From positions 1 to 25,119 of the forward strand of contig KN817754.1 in the NCBI GenBank assembly GCA_000827495.1: a stretch of DNA of 25,119 nt, in the 5' to 3' direction. Shown here one piece after another: positions 1 through 10,199 of this stretch. The first letter of the stretch is position 1. Each line of letters begins with the position of its first letter. The stretch comes from Hypholoma sublateritium FD-334 SS-4. Its lineage: Eukaryota; Basidiomycota; Agaricomycetes; Agaricales; Strophariaceae. Both the position numbers and the translations under genes were made by a program. The notes beneath the pieces are model-generated. The model made no database searches. It had not been told where the DNA came from and worked only from the letters and a program-made list of their open reading frames with translations.

Positions 1-320
1 TATTTCACTGGAGCTAGCTAGGTTGGGTACCTCCTAGCTCCCCTTGTCTAAATAGTGGAGTACGGCTAAAATCGAAAATCTAGCGGATTTACACGCATAG
101 ACCGATTGCAGCCGTATCACCGTCGTCTGACTTTTACTAAACTTGGCTGTAACCTCCCAACAAATATACATTTTGTGAAAGCTGCAATTATCTACATCTT
201 GGATATGTACTTGCTATCTTAAAGCCAGAGACTAACGAATTGATATGCAAATTTCTGTGTTCAGAAATAGTCATTTCTTCGTATATAGATGATTCTAACT
301 CCGCTTCATCTGTCAAATCN
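1..320. other. No gene seen; short imperfect hairpin at 10-41
   Basis: No open frame or splice pattern suggests a gene in this AT-rich stretch. Bases 10-17 (ggagctag) are the reverse complement of 33-40 (ctagctcc), giving a short imperfect stem. No function can be assigned; it may be a transposon relic or chance. Confidence 0.4.
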
Positions 321-1760
321 GCTTGCGTCTCTTGCGCGCCGCCTCTATCAACTCTATCCCATTTCTCTGCCTAAGTTCCAATATGTTTAGCGGTGCTCGT
401 CCCGCGTTCCTCTGTGTATTCCATCCTATGTATAAGAAGAGTGTGCCCCAGGAGCNCGTCGGTCTAGTTGCCTCGGATGTNGGTTCTACTCTGGCCAGGC
501 GATGTTAACAAAGACGACAACNATGAAAACGCGGACGCCGATACCCGCAGCACCAATGGAAGCAATGTGGGGGCTTTAATATGGTCCAGTTCAGGGGGTA
601 TGCTGTTCCACCTCGCAACCGCAATGCANCTGCGGCAGTCCGCNCGTTGCTAATCTCCTCCTAGCCCATGCCCACACACACACGGGCTCCCCTTCAAGCA
701 GCGGAACCCAGCACGGCACCCCCGCCGGCGCCGTCCTGCATGCGACGCTCATCACTGATCAGCCTCATGCTCACCGTCGGCGCCTCGGACGACAGCGGCG
801 GGCTGCCGTTGGGCTCGCTCTACACGGACAAGCGCAAGCACAAGGCTGCTGACAAGTCGGACCGCAAGGTGCGTTGTATCTCTCCTCCCGTCTGCGTAGT
901 CTGCTCTAAATTACCTCCTATAGCCACCCCGTTGCCCTGTTGGAACCCATGACATCGCAGATCCCAGACATCGAGTTGACGACACTGCTCGCGATCAATA
1001 CTCGAGGGGGCGACTACGCTCCGCCAGGCACGCGAGATTTGCATGCTCCGCCGTCGCCTGCGCAAGACGAGCCTCGGCTTCTCCCCGCGTGCATTCCGTG
1101 CAGCTACGGCGGGATTGTGGGCAACACGCTCGGGACAACTGGGACTGGCCTCTTCATTCACGCGGACAGCGCGCCGAGCGTGCGCGATGCGGCGAACATT
1201 GACTCAGNGGACGTGCGTGCAAGGTTGGACGCGCTGATTGTGAGTGGGCCGGCGGANGGGTGTGGGGTTTCGGAGTGGTACAGGAAGTCAGGTTGAGGCT
1301 GCGCACAAGGACCAGACGGGCGCTGGCAGCGCGAATGAGGTGCGCCCACATTCTTCTGTTAAATCTCCACTTTCTATTAACGTCGCCCACCGCAGATCCT
1401 GCATGACGCGCGCCGCGCGCTCCATCGTAACCTCGCTATTTGCGCCGCGGTTCTGTGTGGCTGTCTGCCACCGCCGCCGATTGCTTACTNCCATCTCTGA
1501 GGCATGCCATCNACGAATTTACGCAGCCGCGCGGGGGGCTGCCGAGCCCTATGATCCCGCAGGCCCCATCGTGCCGCGCATGACAAGCACGAGCTGGCTG
1601 AGCGACGAGCCGGCGCGCCGCGCAATCGAGTGCATGGACGAGCAGCGCCGCGCGGAGGCTCAGGTCGTGGGCCCCCCGAGGAGGTCGATACGATTGTGCT
1701 AATACTCGTCGCCGCCAGGCTTGCCATCCTCGTCATCTGCGGATTCCGGAAGGTTTCTGT
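321..1760. other. Unidentified, probably broken coding-like fragments
   Basis: GC-rich stretch with about ten ambiguous bases. Plus-strand open segments at 668-870, 940-1296 and 1397-1702 have coding-like composition. Two intron-like intervals are visible: a donor gtgcgt near 868 with a tatag acceptor near 923, and gtgcgc at 1340 with ccgcag near 1396. The exons do not join into one clean frame, and stops and Ns interrupt them. A hydrophobic run (DTIVLILVAARLAILVICGF) is encoded near 1690-1745 and could be a membrane segment. I recognise no family. It may be a decayed gene or a real gene hidden by sequencing errors. Confidence 0.25.
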
Positions 1761-1807
1761 ACAAATATATCCCTGCGCAATGTCTATTAATTAAATCCTG
1801 TGAGATT

Positions 1808-1834
1808 GGGTGACTTCCCACAACGCAAACTTGA
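1808..1834 (+). repeat. Left terminal inverted repeat of the Harbinger element
   Basis: Starts GGGTGACTTCCCACAA and ends AAACTTGA. It matches the reverse complement of 5773-5799 except at repeat positions 4, 17 and 19. The flanking ATT at 1805-1807 is the left copy of the target duplication. Confidence 0.9.
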
Positions 1835-2437
1835 ATGTTCAACTTCAAATTCTTGGCGAAAAGGGATCTTTGCCGGTATGCCGTGTCACAGAATGGTTGG
1901 TACCTGGAAATACGCCGAATTCAAGTCATCTTCAAATCTTAAATTTTGCCGCACCTAGAGAGAGGGTCCCTACCCCTCCTCCAGATTTCTAAATGCTCGA
2001 ATAGGAAGGCGAGCGTGTGGGAACTTCCATTTTGGGGCACATGTGTCATCAGATAACGCGTCAGCATCAATCTCTTCGTACTCCCATGTCTCCTCCTCCC
2101 ATCCTCCTCCCATCTGTTGTCCCCTACTTTGGCCTTTTACCTCTTAGCTACCTGTATCACCCCCCTGAAATTAGTGAAGAAAAACCGAAATGTACCTCGC
2201 TTTAGCCAGAAGGGCATGCTAAAAAATAATGTCCGTGAATCAGTCTGTTTCTCGTTAGATTAATTGACTTGCCCTGGTGATATCAGCTCGTCTGAGCCAA
2301 ATTTTCACGAAGGAAAAGATGGGGTATATTCAGGAGATACCTATCATGGCCCTGGTGCCGTGCTAGGGCTTATAAAATGGGATAGAGGTGCGTCTAGTCA
2401 TCCTTATCCCTCTGATACACACTCAACCACTTCTAAC
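1835..2437. other. Left subterminal, non-coding part of the transposon
   Basis: About 600 bp between the left inverted repeat and the first ATG of the DUF6818-like gene. No gene is supported. Open frames reaching upstream of 2438 have no in-frame ATG. The stretch presumably holds the promoter and 5' leader of the plus-strand gene and transposase-binding sites, but no specific motif stands out. Confidence 0.5.
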
Positions 2438-4177
2438 ATGTTACCAAACAGCGAGAGCTCCAATACCTTCGACCCCAACATGGCCAACTCTGACGCTCAG
2501 CCGGAGACTCGGATGGGTGTCATGGGTCATGGGGTGCCATGGCAATTCGTCGACCCAGTCTTTGCTAATGTGAGTCTATTGTTTTTCAATTTAACATCTA
2601 TTTACCTAATACATTCCAGATGCACGCGGCGGACTATTCGTCGATGTCAGCTTTCTCTATGGGACCTGGGTCAGCTACTGTAAGTTTAAATCCCAATATT
2701 GGTTGTTACAAGCTGACGTGCATGTGCAATTATTCCAGCAGGGAGCTACAGAACAGCAATATGTTTTCCCGCCTTCCAACCAGCCCGATCCGTCGCAAAT
2801 TCCACTTCCCGACGCGTCTGATGCGGACCTCCTCCATGGTCCCGCCATTGCGGATGCAACTGGGCACGCATCCACTTCGAAAGTTGCTGGATCACGTCGC
2901 ACCAAAGTCCCTGGTACTGGGGCAGGCGCTGTGACATCCGATCCCAAGGGAAAGCGTAAGCGTGACCCAACCCCAGGACTCTCGGAGTCGGATTTCGACG
3001 CCGGAGCTGCTCCTGCCGCCAAGAAGGGGACTCATGGAGGACGCCGAGCAGGTGCCGGCAACTATGGAAAGGCGGAACTCGACAAGCTACTCCAACTCGT
3101 CGAGAGAGAGCTACCTGTCGGTCAGACCGGGTGGAAGCGCATCCATTCCAGCTATGCTTCCTGGGCTAGCAAGAACGGTCATGCTTGCCGCGACGCCAAA
3201 GCCATTGAGGCCAAATTTAAATTGGTGTGTTCTTTTTACAATCACAAGTCACTTTATTAATTCTACTACACTAGCTGGTGAAGGCAAAGAAGCCAACTGG
3301 AACAGGAAAGCAACCGGAGCACATCACTCGTGCGAAGGCAATCGACAAGCTAATCAATGAGAAGGTCGGCACCCGTGACATCGATGATTCCGACTCCGCC
3401 ATCGAAGAAGACGACGACGACAATGACGGCGACTCGGGATCTGACCCCGAGCCACAGGACATTGCGACGCAGGCACACACCCATTCGAAGAAGCATACCG
3501 TTGTCGCACGTTCAGACAGAATGGAAGCTCCGCTCCGGCGCGCCGCCCGCGGCAATCCTGCTGCAGATCTTGCACAGCGCCTTGCCAGCTCTTTCGATCC
3601 GGAAGCCCAGAGGTTACGCGATGAAGAACGTGCTAACCGCTCAATGCAGAACACACATACCATCCTGCTTTCCCAGCAGCTTCGTGATTCCAACAACGTC
3701 AACGAGGCACTTCGATCGGAGCTGGCCAGTGTTTGGGAACGACTACACACCGTGGAGCGTCTGCGTGATCGATTGGACGCCGAACTCAATTTGGAGAGAA
3801 GAATGGCGGGGCTTGCTGCATCTCGGGCAGATCACGGTGGGCATACAGTTCCTCGATTGCATGACCGCTCATCGCACAAGTACAACCCCGAGCTTACTCG
3901 AGTCAGGGGCAAGATCCGCCATGACGAGTTCTTTCCGGACGGTGGGCAGGCCACGTCTTGGCTCACGGACGGCTCGAGTGCATCAGATTGGGATGAAAAT
4001 AAGGAGAACTATCCCCCTTTCCACATGTTCCCCTCCCCCGGCCCCATCTATAAGCCCCAGCACATGAAGTACAAGTCTGATGCCTCTGGCACTCCTCCTT
4101 CGTCATCCCTTTCCGAAAATGCCCATGCATCTGGTAGTAGCCTCTCTTTTGACTCTAACAAGTCCTCCACTGTTTAA
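2438..4177 (+). CDS. DUF6818-like (Myb/SANT-type) DNA-binding protein of the transposon
   Basis: Spliced model join(2438..2569, 2620..2679, 2739..3224, 3275..4177), 526 residues; all introns are 50-59 nt with GT..AG ends. The start is the first in-frame ATG. Residues about 134-140 (KGKRKRD) form a basic cluster that may be a nuclear signal. Residues about 168-236 form a helical, trihelix-like domain with conserved W, K and LP positions (NYGKAELDKLL, LPVGQTGWKRIHSSY, DAKAIEAKF, LLVKAKKPTG). I recognise this as DUF6818-like from family memory; no search was run. An acidic run (EEDDDDNDGD, about 270-279) follows, then a probable coiled coil at about 335-410 and a Ser-rich tail. Inside a Harbinger element its likely job is to bind the element ends and assist the transposase, as the Myb-like protein does in other Harbingers (inference). 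It converges on the transposase gene with 27 bp between stop codons. Confidence 0.8.
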
Positions 4178-4204
4178 ACTTACATATATTTAAATACTTT
4201 TACT

Positions 4205-5567
4205 TTAATCTTCGTATACTGCATGTACATGGAAATGTGATACGCGGTCATTGTCTCTTTGTTTTCCGAAAGTTAGTGTTTCAAAATCTGACCAAATTGC
4301 CTCGTCAACATTTGTCTTCCGCCATTCCGCCTCATAAACACTTTGGATTTGATTGCGTCCAACCTTTCGAGTTCGAAGATTATGTAGCCGAAAGCATGTC
4401 TCCAAAAGATTGGCCCGGAGTTCTGTGTCTTCGATTGGAAGAGGCAGTCGCAATCTGCCAAATGATCCCTGTATAGATCGCATGCCCCACTCTGCTGTCT
4501 GTCGGTAGGAAAGAAGCTCACGATCAAAGGCAAATCGCTCTTCTATTTCTTCCACAGTTCCGCGGAATCGTTGGCCTGTTTTAATTGGCGCCATAATGCG
4601 GCCTTCAATATCCTGAGTTCCTCGAGGAAATGCTGTGTCGGCCACAAGATAAAATCCATCAGGAGTTTCTTCTTTCAACTTCTTGTAGATCGGCTGTGCA
4701 ACACGAGAGTCATGCCAGCTGCCCGGAGCATTAAAATTGGCTCCCAATATAAGACCTTTGAATTATAAATACACTGCTGCTTAAGAGATGAGGAAAGCAC
4801 TCACCTTCCGGAGAAAATACAATTACAGAGCTGATATAGTGCTCAGATAACCATCCATTGTAAGTTGAGTTCTCGACATCAGGATCATTTGATGTCTGTG
4901 TTGGTAAATTCAATCCATCAATGCTCGCAAAGGCACCTAGCAGACGAGGATGCCTTGAAGTAATGAGGTTATTGTGGTTTTGGCATTCTTCAGAAGTTTT
5001 TGGCCAGCGAATGGATGCTTCTGGTAGCTCTTGTAATGTTTGAAGGAGAATATGCAGCGCAAAATTGATGTAGCGTGATGCTGTTGTTGGAACGATCGCA
5101 AAGACCTGTTGTAGGGTTTTTTCATGCATTGTTGAGTTGAGAAAATGTAGAACAAGTCCCAATGCACCCCATGCATCCAATGATCGGCCATGGGGACGAC
5201 TGTTTCCTGTGGTGCTTGCATCATTGCGCCGGATAGGTTGTTCCAGCCAGCGTCGCCCAAAACCTGCTGTTATAATTAACTCGAAGGTATCCACGTCAAA
5301 TCCCATCGTGGTAATAAATGCACGGTCATTTCTACTTCGGAATAAAGCTTGCCAAGCAGTCCCAACTCGAGGATTGGGTGGTAATTGTGGTCGACACAGA
5401 TAGTTCCGTGATCTATGCCTCTGGTAAATCCGGAAGATTCGTGCTGCTTCTGCTCTGATTATCATGAGGGCAGCAGCTAGCTGGGCCTCGCGAGCCTCCT
5501 CTTGTGCATGATAGGCTTCGTCTTCTTCCATGAGCATGAGCAGAAACAGCTGGGTCCCGTCGTCCAT
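4205..5567 (-). CDS. Harbinger DDE-type transposase (DDE_Tnp_4-like nuclease)
   Basis: Spliced model complement(join(4205..4755, 4805..5567)), 437 residues, with one 49-nt intron at 4756-4804. The start is the first in-frame ATG (5567); open frame continues upstream to 5636 without an ATG, so an extra 5' exon is possible. The nuclease triad is visible: Asp about 217 in ASIDGLNLP, Asp about 294 in YLVADTAFP after the NAPGSWHDSRVAQPIY segment, and Glu about 343 in TAEWGMRSIQGSFGRL. This order and spacing is that of the Harbinger-type DDE nuclease that cuts the element ends and rejoins them at a 3-bp target. The N-terminal 100 residues include an acidic, Ala-rich helix (EEDEAYHAQEEAREAQLAAA). 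No internal stop or frameshift is seen, so the enzyme may be functional. Confidence 0.88.
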
Positions 5568-5772
5568 AGCACGTTGAAGAGAGAGAACGTCGTTATACGG
5601 CTTATCTCGCGTCGGGCTCTGATGATCATATCCCAATTAGGAATCAAGCTAAATTCAAGTTGTCTATTCAAGTTTTGTAAACGTCTGCACTGTTGTGGTT
5701 TAGAAATTTCAATATATTGTAGCTCGTCACACCCCTTTTCAAGCTCCGTATATGGAATCTAGAGATAGATAA

Positions 5773-5799
5773 TCAAGTTTTCATTGTGGGAAGTCCCCC
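5773..5799 (-). repeat. Right terminal inverted repeat of the Harbinger element
   Basis: Read on the minus strand it starts GGGGGACTTCCCACAA and ends AAACTTGA, pairing with 1808-1834 at 24 of 27 bases. The flanking ATT at 5800-5802 is the right copy of the target duplication. Confidence 0.9.
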
Positions 5800-5802
5800 A
5801 TT

Positions 5803-6685
5803 TTCAGATATTACACTAAGAAAAAACAACTGTCGCAGCCCATGCGCTGAGCAAAAAAAAATGTAGAGATGATATTGTGCGGATGGAGCCAGACGACCTA
5901 CCATCTATGAGCGATGGTAGATCGAGACGCCATCGCACAGGGATGGATGGGAATAAGGTTTAATATCCTGATATGGATTTGGGTGGAGGATCATCGAAGC
6001 GATTTTACCTGTTAGGTGGGTTCCTGGACGCAAATAACCCCACCTAAAGGTCCTTCGAAGTGCTGCCAATGGTGTCAGAGCGCTGGCAGCGCCGAAGCCT
6101 CAAAGGTAGCCCGATTCGTGTCACATGGCCGCGTTCGTCAGCGCGATGCTCGATGATACAGCGGGCGGCGTCCTCGGCGAGCACTGCTCCGCTGCCTGCC
6201 CCCGACGATGACGATGACGCACGCTCGTTCTGAACCCTTCCCAACCCCCCCATCGCGGCTGCTCGCCCACCCCGCGGCCCGCAGCCATCATCGCCCTGCC
6301 GCCCGTTCTGCCTTCAACCCACCTCCCCTGGCCTCCAATGAACACCCAGCGCACAGACCGCCTTGAACGAGGTCGCGAACGCGCAACATGCTCCCGTCGC
6401 TGCGTCGTCTGTCATGACGTTTATCGCGCCATCGCCGGCCATCTCGGGAAGGGGGCGTCTACGTAGGCGTGCGGTGCCTGTTTTCTTGTATCAGTAGCGC
6501 GGGCATGTTACGCCAGTGGCTAGCCCACGCTGAGCCGCGTATAAACAAGGCCAGCGCATCACAATGATACGATTTTGTCTACTAGTTTAAATGATTCATT
6601 GGACAGGCGCCTGTGAGTAAGCTGCGCTAGGTGCTCAGAGTTACAATGCGCAACGCCGTGGGATACAATGTACATACATTATATA
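5803..6685. other. Intergenic region with two hairpins and a GC-rich repeat fragment
   Basis: No gene is supported. Two perfect short stems occur: 5899-5919 (7 bp, taccatc/gatggta) and 6012-6047 (9 bp, ttaggtggg/cccacctaa). From about 6100 to 6480 composition shifts to GC-rich. A segment at 6351-6390 resembles 11274-11320, sharing cgcacagaccgcc and cgaacgagg. The last 150 bp are AT-rich and lie downstream of the minus-strand HET gene. Confidence 0.45.
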
Positions 6686-8975
6686 CTACAAATATATCGT
6701 ACGAAATGTCATTCCGTGGCGGTTGAGTTTGTCTTTGCGAATGCTGAAGCGGTACCAGCCGTTGTTGGGGTCGCAGTATTTGATATTGAATGTGAAATGC
6801 TTCCCCACTGGTGCAGTGAATGTAATATCGTCTGGTATCTTCCAACCATCTAAAGGTTTGGAGGGGTTTAATTCCATGGCCAAGCAACAGTGATTTTCTG
6901 GTAATAAAACCTTGGTGCCTCTGTCCGCAATATTGAGCACAGCAAAGGTAGTGACTAAGCTCGAGTTGGGGTCGTTCTCAGTCGGAAACAAAGCACCATC
7001 AAGTACTTTGTACATTCTGCACGATGGCCCATCCACAGCCTTGTCAGTGATATTGCCCCAAGACAAGGTATCACACCAAAGAGTTGCAAAATAATTGCCA
7101 ACAGGGGAAAAATCAGGAGTCTGCAAAGGCTTTGGGTTGGAGAAGTTGTACTCAATAATAGAGGAAGGCATTAGGAGTACTGGAATGCAGAGGCCCATAT
7201 ATGAGAGTGTGATTGGTGACGAGGAAGGATAAAATTTGAGGTCTCCGTTGAATGGCAAATTATTGTATTCACGTAAGCTGCTGGGGATCAATGCACTTGA
7301 AGGAAGATGGCAATGCCACGGGATAAAATTATCAGACCTCCAGTTTGCAATCTCCAAAATTGATGCATTGTTATTCAATTTTGAGTTCAGAATCTCTTTG
7401 ACAAGGCGTAGGAATGCGTGTTCCACTCCTTCACCATACCCTGTTGGCATGCTGATGTTAAATATCCCCATAAGTGAATATGCGGCATCCTCCCCACGTG
7501 TGACATTGCGATTTGCTGCCCACTGCATTTTGCGCCAGATTGGAAGATCATCAATACCACCAGTGAGATTTCTCAAAATGCGCCGTGAATCTATCTCCAA
7601 CTCATTCCTGTGTAGTCCAGCTGCACCAGAGATCCTATCAAGCAGAGGAGAATCATATGATTTATCAGTCAGATCAGGATTGTTGAATAGTTCAGTCCAG
7701 GTTTTTGAAAAGAATTTGATAAAATCTGGGGCAAGAAGTTCCTGAAGTGTCCAGCCTCGTGTGAACCACTTGTCTTCATTTAGATCATCCAATGATGTTG
7801 TTTCCGCCAAATACACAATGCAGATGCTGGCTTTCTTATACCACTTGAACATGGAGCGGATTGACTCATCAAGTTCAGCGCTGCTTTCCTTGTTGATACA
7901 TACAGTATCCATCCAGCCCAGTCGGAAACCGCGCTTTGCAGATACTTGGCAGAATTTAGCAAGCTTGTCATACCCAGGGGACTGTGTATCAAGTGGTGTT
8001 GTGTGATTTCTCCAGTTGGAATAGGTGACCTCACCACTTTGGAGCCAAGTATGGGACAAGATGGCATAGTTCTCAGATTGCCATTGTTTGTGCAGAGACC
8101 ATGTTTTCAGGTCAGCGACATTGCAGTTTGAGATCTCAGAAGATATGCACTTTACAACTTCCGATCTTTCAATCAACGTAATTCCCTTTCCATTCCGGTC
8201 AAACTGAATCAGGCGTATGGGCATATCATTGAACACCCTGTTGCGTGCTTCATCAATATGCTTATTCATTAATTGCTGTCTTTTCATGTCCGCTTCTGCG
8301 CCAGTTACATGAGCACCACCATCCTTACTGTGTGATGCACATCAACACTCACCGACAATAATGCGACCACTAGATTCCCATACACCCGCATTCCGTTTCT
8401 CGGTTGCCTGGTTACCTCCTGAGATACAATATAAGCACTATTATACCGTATATGCATTTTGCGGTACATATAAAGTTTGAGTGACCCACTTGTATACTTC
8501 CATCCGTCAAGTGGCTGAACATATCCATCGCCGGCCGATTCTACTACATCCCAGCTGTCACTTTCAATTGCATGAGAACGACATCGCAGAGACATACCTT
8601 CAGACCGTTCCAAATTTCCAGGCATCTCCCGCTCCGTCTGCTCGCCGTCCGGAGAATTCACGAGAGACACAGCAAACCGTTTCAGCGCANTCAGCAGATC
8701 TTGTCCCTCGACCGTGAGTCCTGACCCGGCGGGGCGAACCACGGTATCCTCAGCACGCGATCGATCTTCCGCGATCGGGTGACGAGGCGTATACGAGGCA
8801 GCTGCACCAACGTCTGAATAGAAATATTAAGCATCGGAGATGTTTTCCACTGGCGATGGTGCCAATGCTCACCTCGCGCCGTCGTATCTCCCTGTATTAA
8901 AGGGACGATAAAGTTCGTGAGCGCTGCGATAAGCGTTTCACCCAAGCCGGGATCGTCTGTCAAGACGAAATCCAT
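6686..8975 (-). CDS. HET-domain protein (heterokaryon incompatibility family)
   Basis: Spliced model complement(join(6686..8295, 8353..8418, 8490..8813, 8873..8975)), 700 residues, introns 57-71 nt. The large last exon is certain. The upstream exons are inferred from matching phases: intron 8296-8352 joins GRIIVEAD to MKRQQLMNKH. The donor of intron 8419-8489 is weak; an alternative donor near 8625 would drop about 45 residues. The ATG at 8975 follows an in-frame stop. One N lies near 8690. The HET domain spans about 241-355: YAILSHTWL, GWMDTVCINKESSAELDESI and WFTRGWTLQELLAP are all conserved, followed by RGEDAAYSLMGIFNISMP. HET proteins trigger cell death on non-self recognition in ascomycetes; most basidiomycete members, expanded in number, are uncharacterised. 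The N-terminal 165 residues match nothing I know. Confidence 0.85.
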
Positions 8976-9699
8976 GAGATGATGCTTCAATTGTCAAAGG
9001 ATGTTCGCACCTTTTCCAAACACACTTTCGCTCTGAGAAATTCTCGTTTCTGTACGTATTCCAGACATGGCGGCAATCGATTGATATTTCTTCTTTCAAC
9101 AATCTTTCGAGTAAGTACGACGCTTAATCAGTGTGTGTTCCCCAAAGGAATAGAGACAGGGAAGTTGTGGGTGGCTCACCAGCTGAGAGTGCTGATAGTT
9201 CGATGATACTGAGAGGTGCACAGCAAGTGCAGAGCAAGCGTATACGGCGTGGCACTTGATCTGTTTTCCCAGCACGCCCCTCCCTATTTCTGGATCGCTT
9301 TCAGCCTTCAAGTTGTACGGGCCGGCATGAATGCGTCGAGAATAGATATTGTCATAAAATACCCACCATGTACTGCCATATCCCTGCTACGCGTGTTCCT
9401 GCACATAATTAGCCGCACGCTGCTGCGACCCATGCTGTGGCTCTCGGCGCGCCTGGGCGCCACTTCCTGGCTCGCGTCGTCCATCGCGCGTCCATTACCC
9501 GCCATTGCGATCAACGAGCTCGAGCGCCCGTGTATGTAGCGCCCACGGCCCGCCAATTGCGGCGGAGTGGACTCTGCATCGTGACGGAGCACATGTCGAG
9601 GTGTAGCGCCGGACGGATGATCTACGCAACCCGAGCTATGTCGAGGTGCAGTTTGTCTGCACCGTCAAGCTGCGCTGAGATACCATACCACGTGTGGAA
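8976..9699. other. Region without a convincing gene
   Basis: The first 60-100 bp probably hold the promoter and leader of the minus-strand HET gene. Open frames at 9216-9539 (+) and 9308-9592 (-) overlap antisense and show no family motif or splice context. From about 9420 the sequence becomes GC-rich (cgtcgtccatcgcgcg and similar) and may be a diverged outlier of the repeat family at 10.3-12.2 and 15.4-17.8 kb. Confidence 0.35.
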
Positions 9700-10180
9700 A
9701 GCGTCGCTTGTCCTGCTTATGACCGAGAGCTTCAGGCCATTCTAAGTAGATGAAGATATGTTTGGTCAAGCTGATACGGTCATCGCTTCCCATAGGTTAG
9801 CACAGATACGAGAATACAAGTACCTACGTTTCGGCTAGTAGGCATCTACCGCCAAATATATAGCACGCGGATCGCCCGTGGGATCTTCAGATGGAGGTGG
9901 TACGCCACGAGCGCGAAACGTGATGCTTCCGGGGCTGATATCACGGTGAAAGGCGTTGCAGTTTCAATGCATGGCCCGCGTAGTCGCCGGTGGTGAGGAT
10001 TAACAATGATTCCATACGGGTACTGATAGAGGCCCAAATTAATGCGCTGATGGACTTCAAGTCGACTGCCGAAGCCAGACAATCTGGTGGTGCTCCAGTG
10101 GTCCATGGTATCGCTGACATTGGTGGAACGTTGGTCAACGCCTGGAGGGTCGCTGGAGCAGGCTGTATGCAATAGTTTTC
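9700..10180 (-). pseudogene. FunK1-like kinase pseudogene fragment, copy III
   Basis: Minus-strand fragment homologous at DNA level to 13290-13860 (copy II), covering only the middle of the kinase domain. A helix read as VDLKSISALIWASIS is followed by the position of the intron seen in copy II, but the acceptor is changed (ccgg for ccag). The next exon reads NCNAFHRDISPG, a normal fungal kinase catalytic loop (HRD codons at 9940-9948). It is preceded by a TGA (9964-9966) where copy II has CGA. Sequence related to copy II continues through about 9700 and then ends. No N- or C-terminal parts are attached. FunK1-like kinases are Ser/Thr-kinase-like proteins expanded in Agaricomycetes and of mostly unknown role. 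The family call rests on motif memory. Confidence 0.6.
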
Positions 10181-10199
10181 GTGCAGTCGTCTATGCCTA

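Larger units (their letters stand above)
1808..5799. mobile_element. Complete PIF/Harbinger-type DNA transposon
   Basis: The 3992-bp element has all expected parts. It has 27-bp terminal inverted repeats at 1808-1834 and 5773-5799, beginning GGGTGACTTCCC and GGGGGACTTCCC, with 24 of 27 positions matching. The trinucleotide ATT occurs immediately outside both ends (1805-1807 and 5800-5802), as expected for a 3-bp target duplication. Inside are two convergent genes: a DUF6818-like DNA-binding protein on the plus strand and a DDE transposase on the minus strand. Known PIF/Harbinger elements make 3-bp duplications and encode a DDE transposase plus a separate Myb/SANT-like protein; here a DUF6818-type protein seems to fill the second role (inference). 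Neither gene shows a stop or frameshift once short introns are removed, so the copy looks young. Confidence 0.9.

Noticed and set aside
820..1161. Minus-strand frame of 113 codons near the left end
   Set aside because: Overlaps plus-strand coding-like segments, has no motif, and the region is too N-rich to judge.
1341..1480. Resemblance of a short peptide (LHDARRAL) to the chaperonin motif SLHDAL
   Set aside because: Only a few residues match; the expected glycine-rich continuation and flanking chaperonin motifs are absent.
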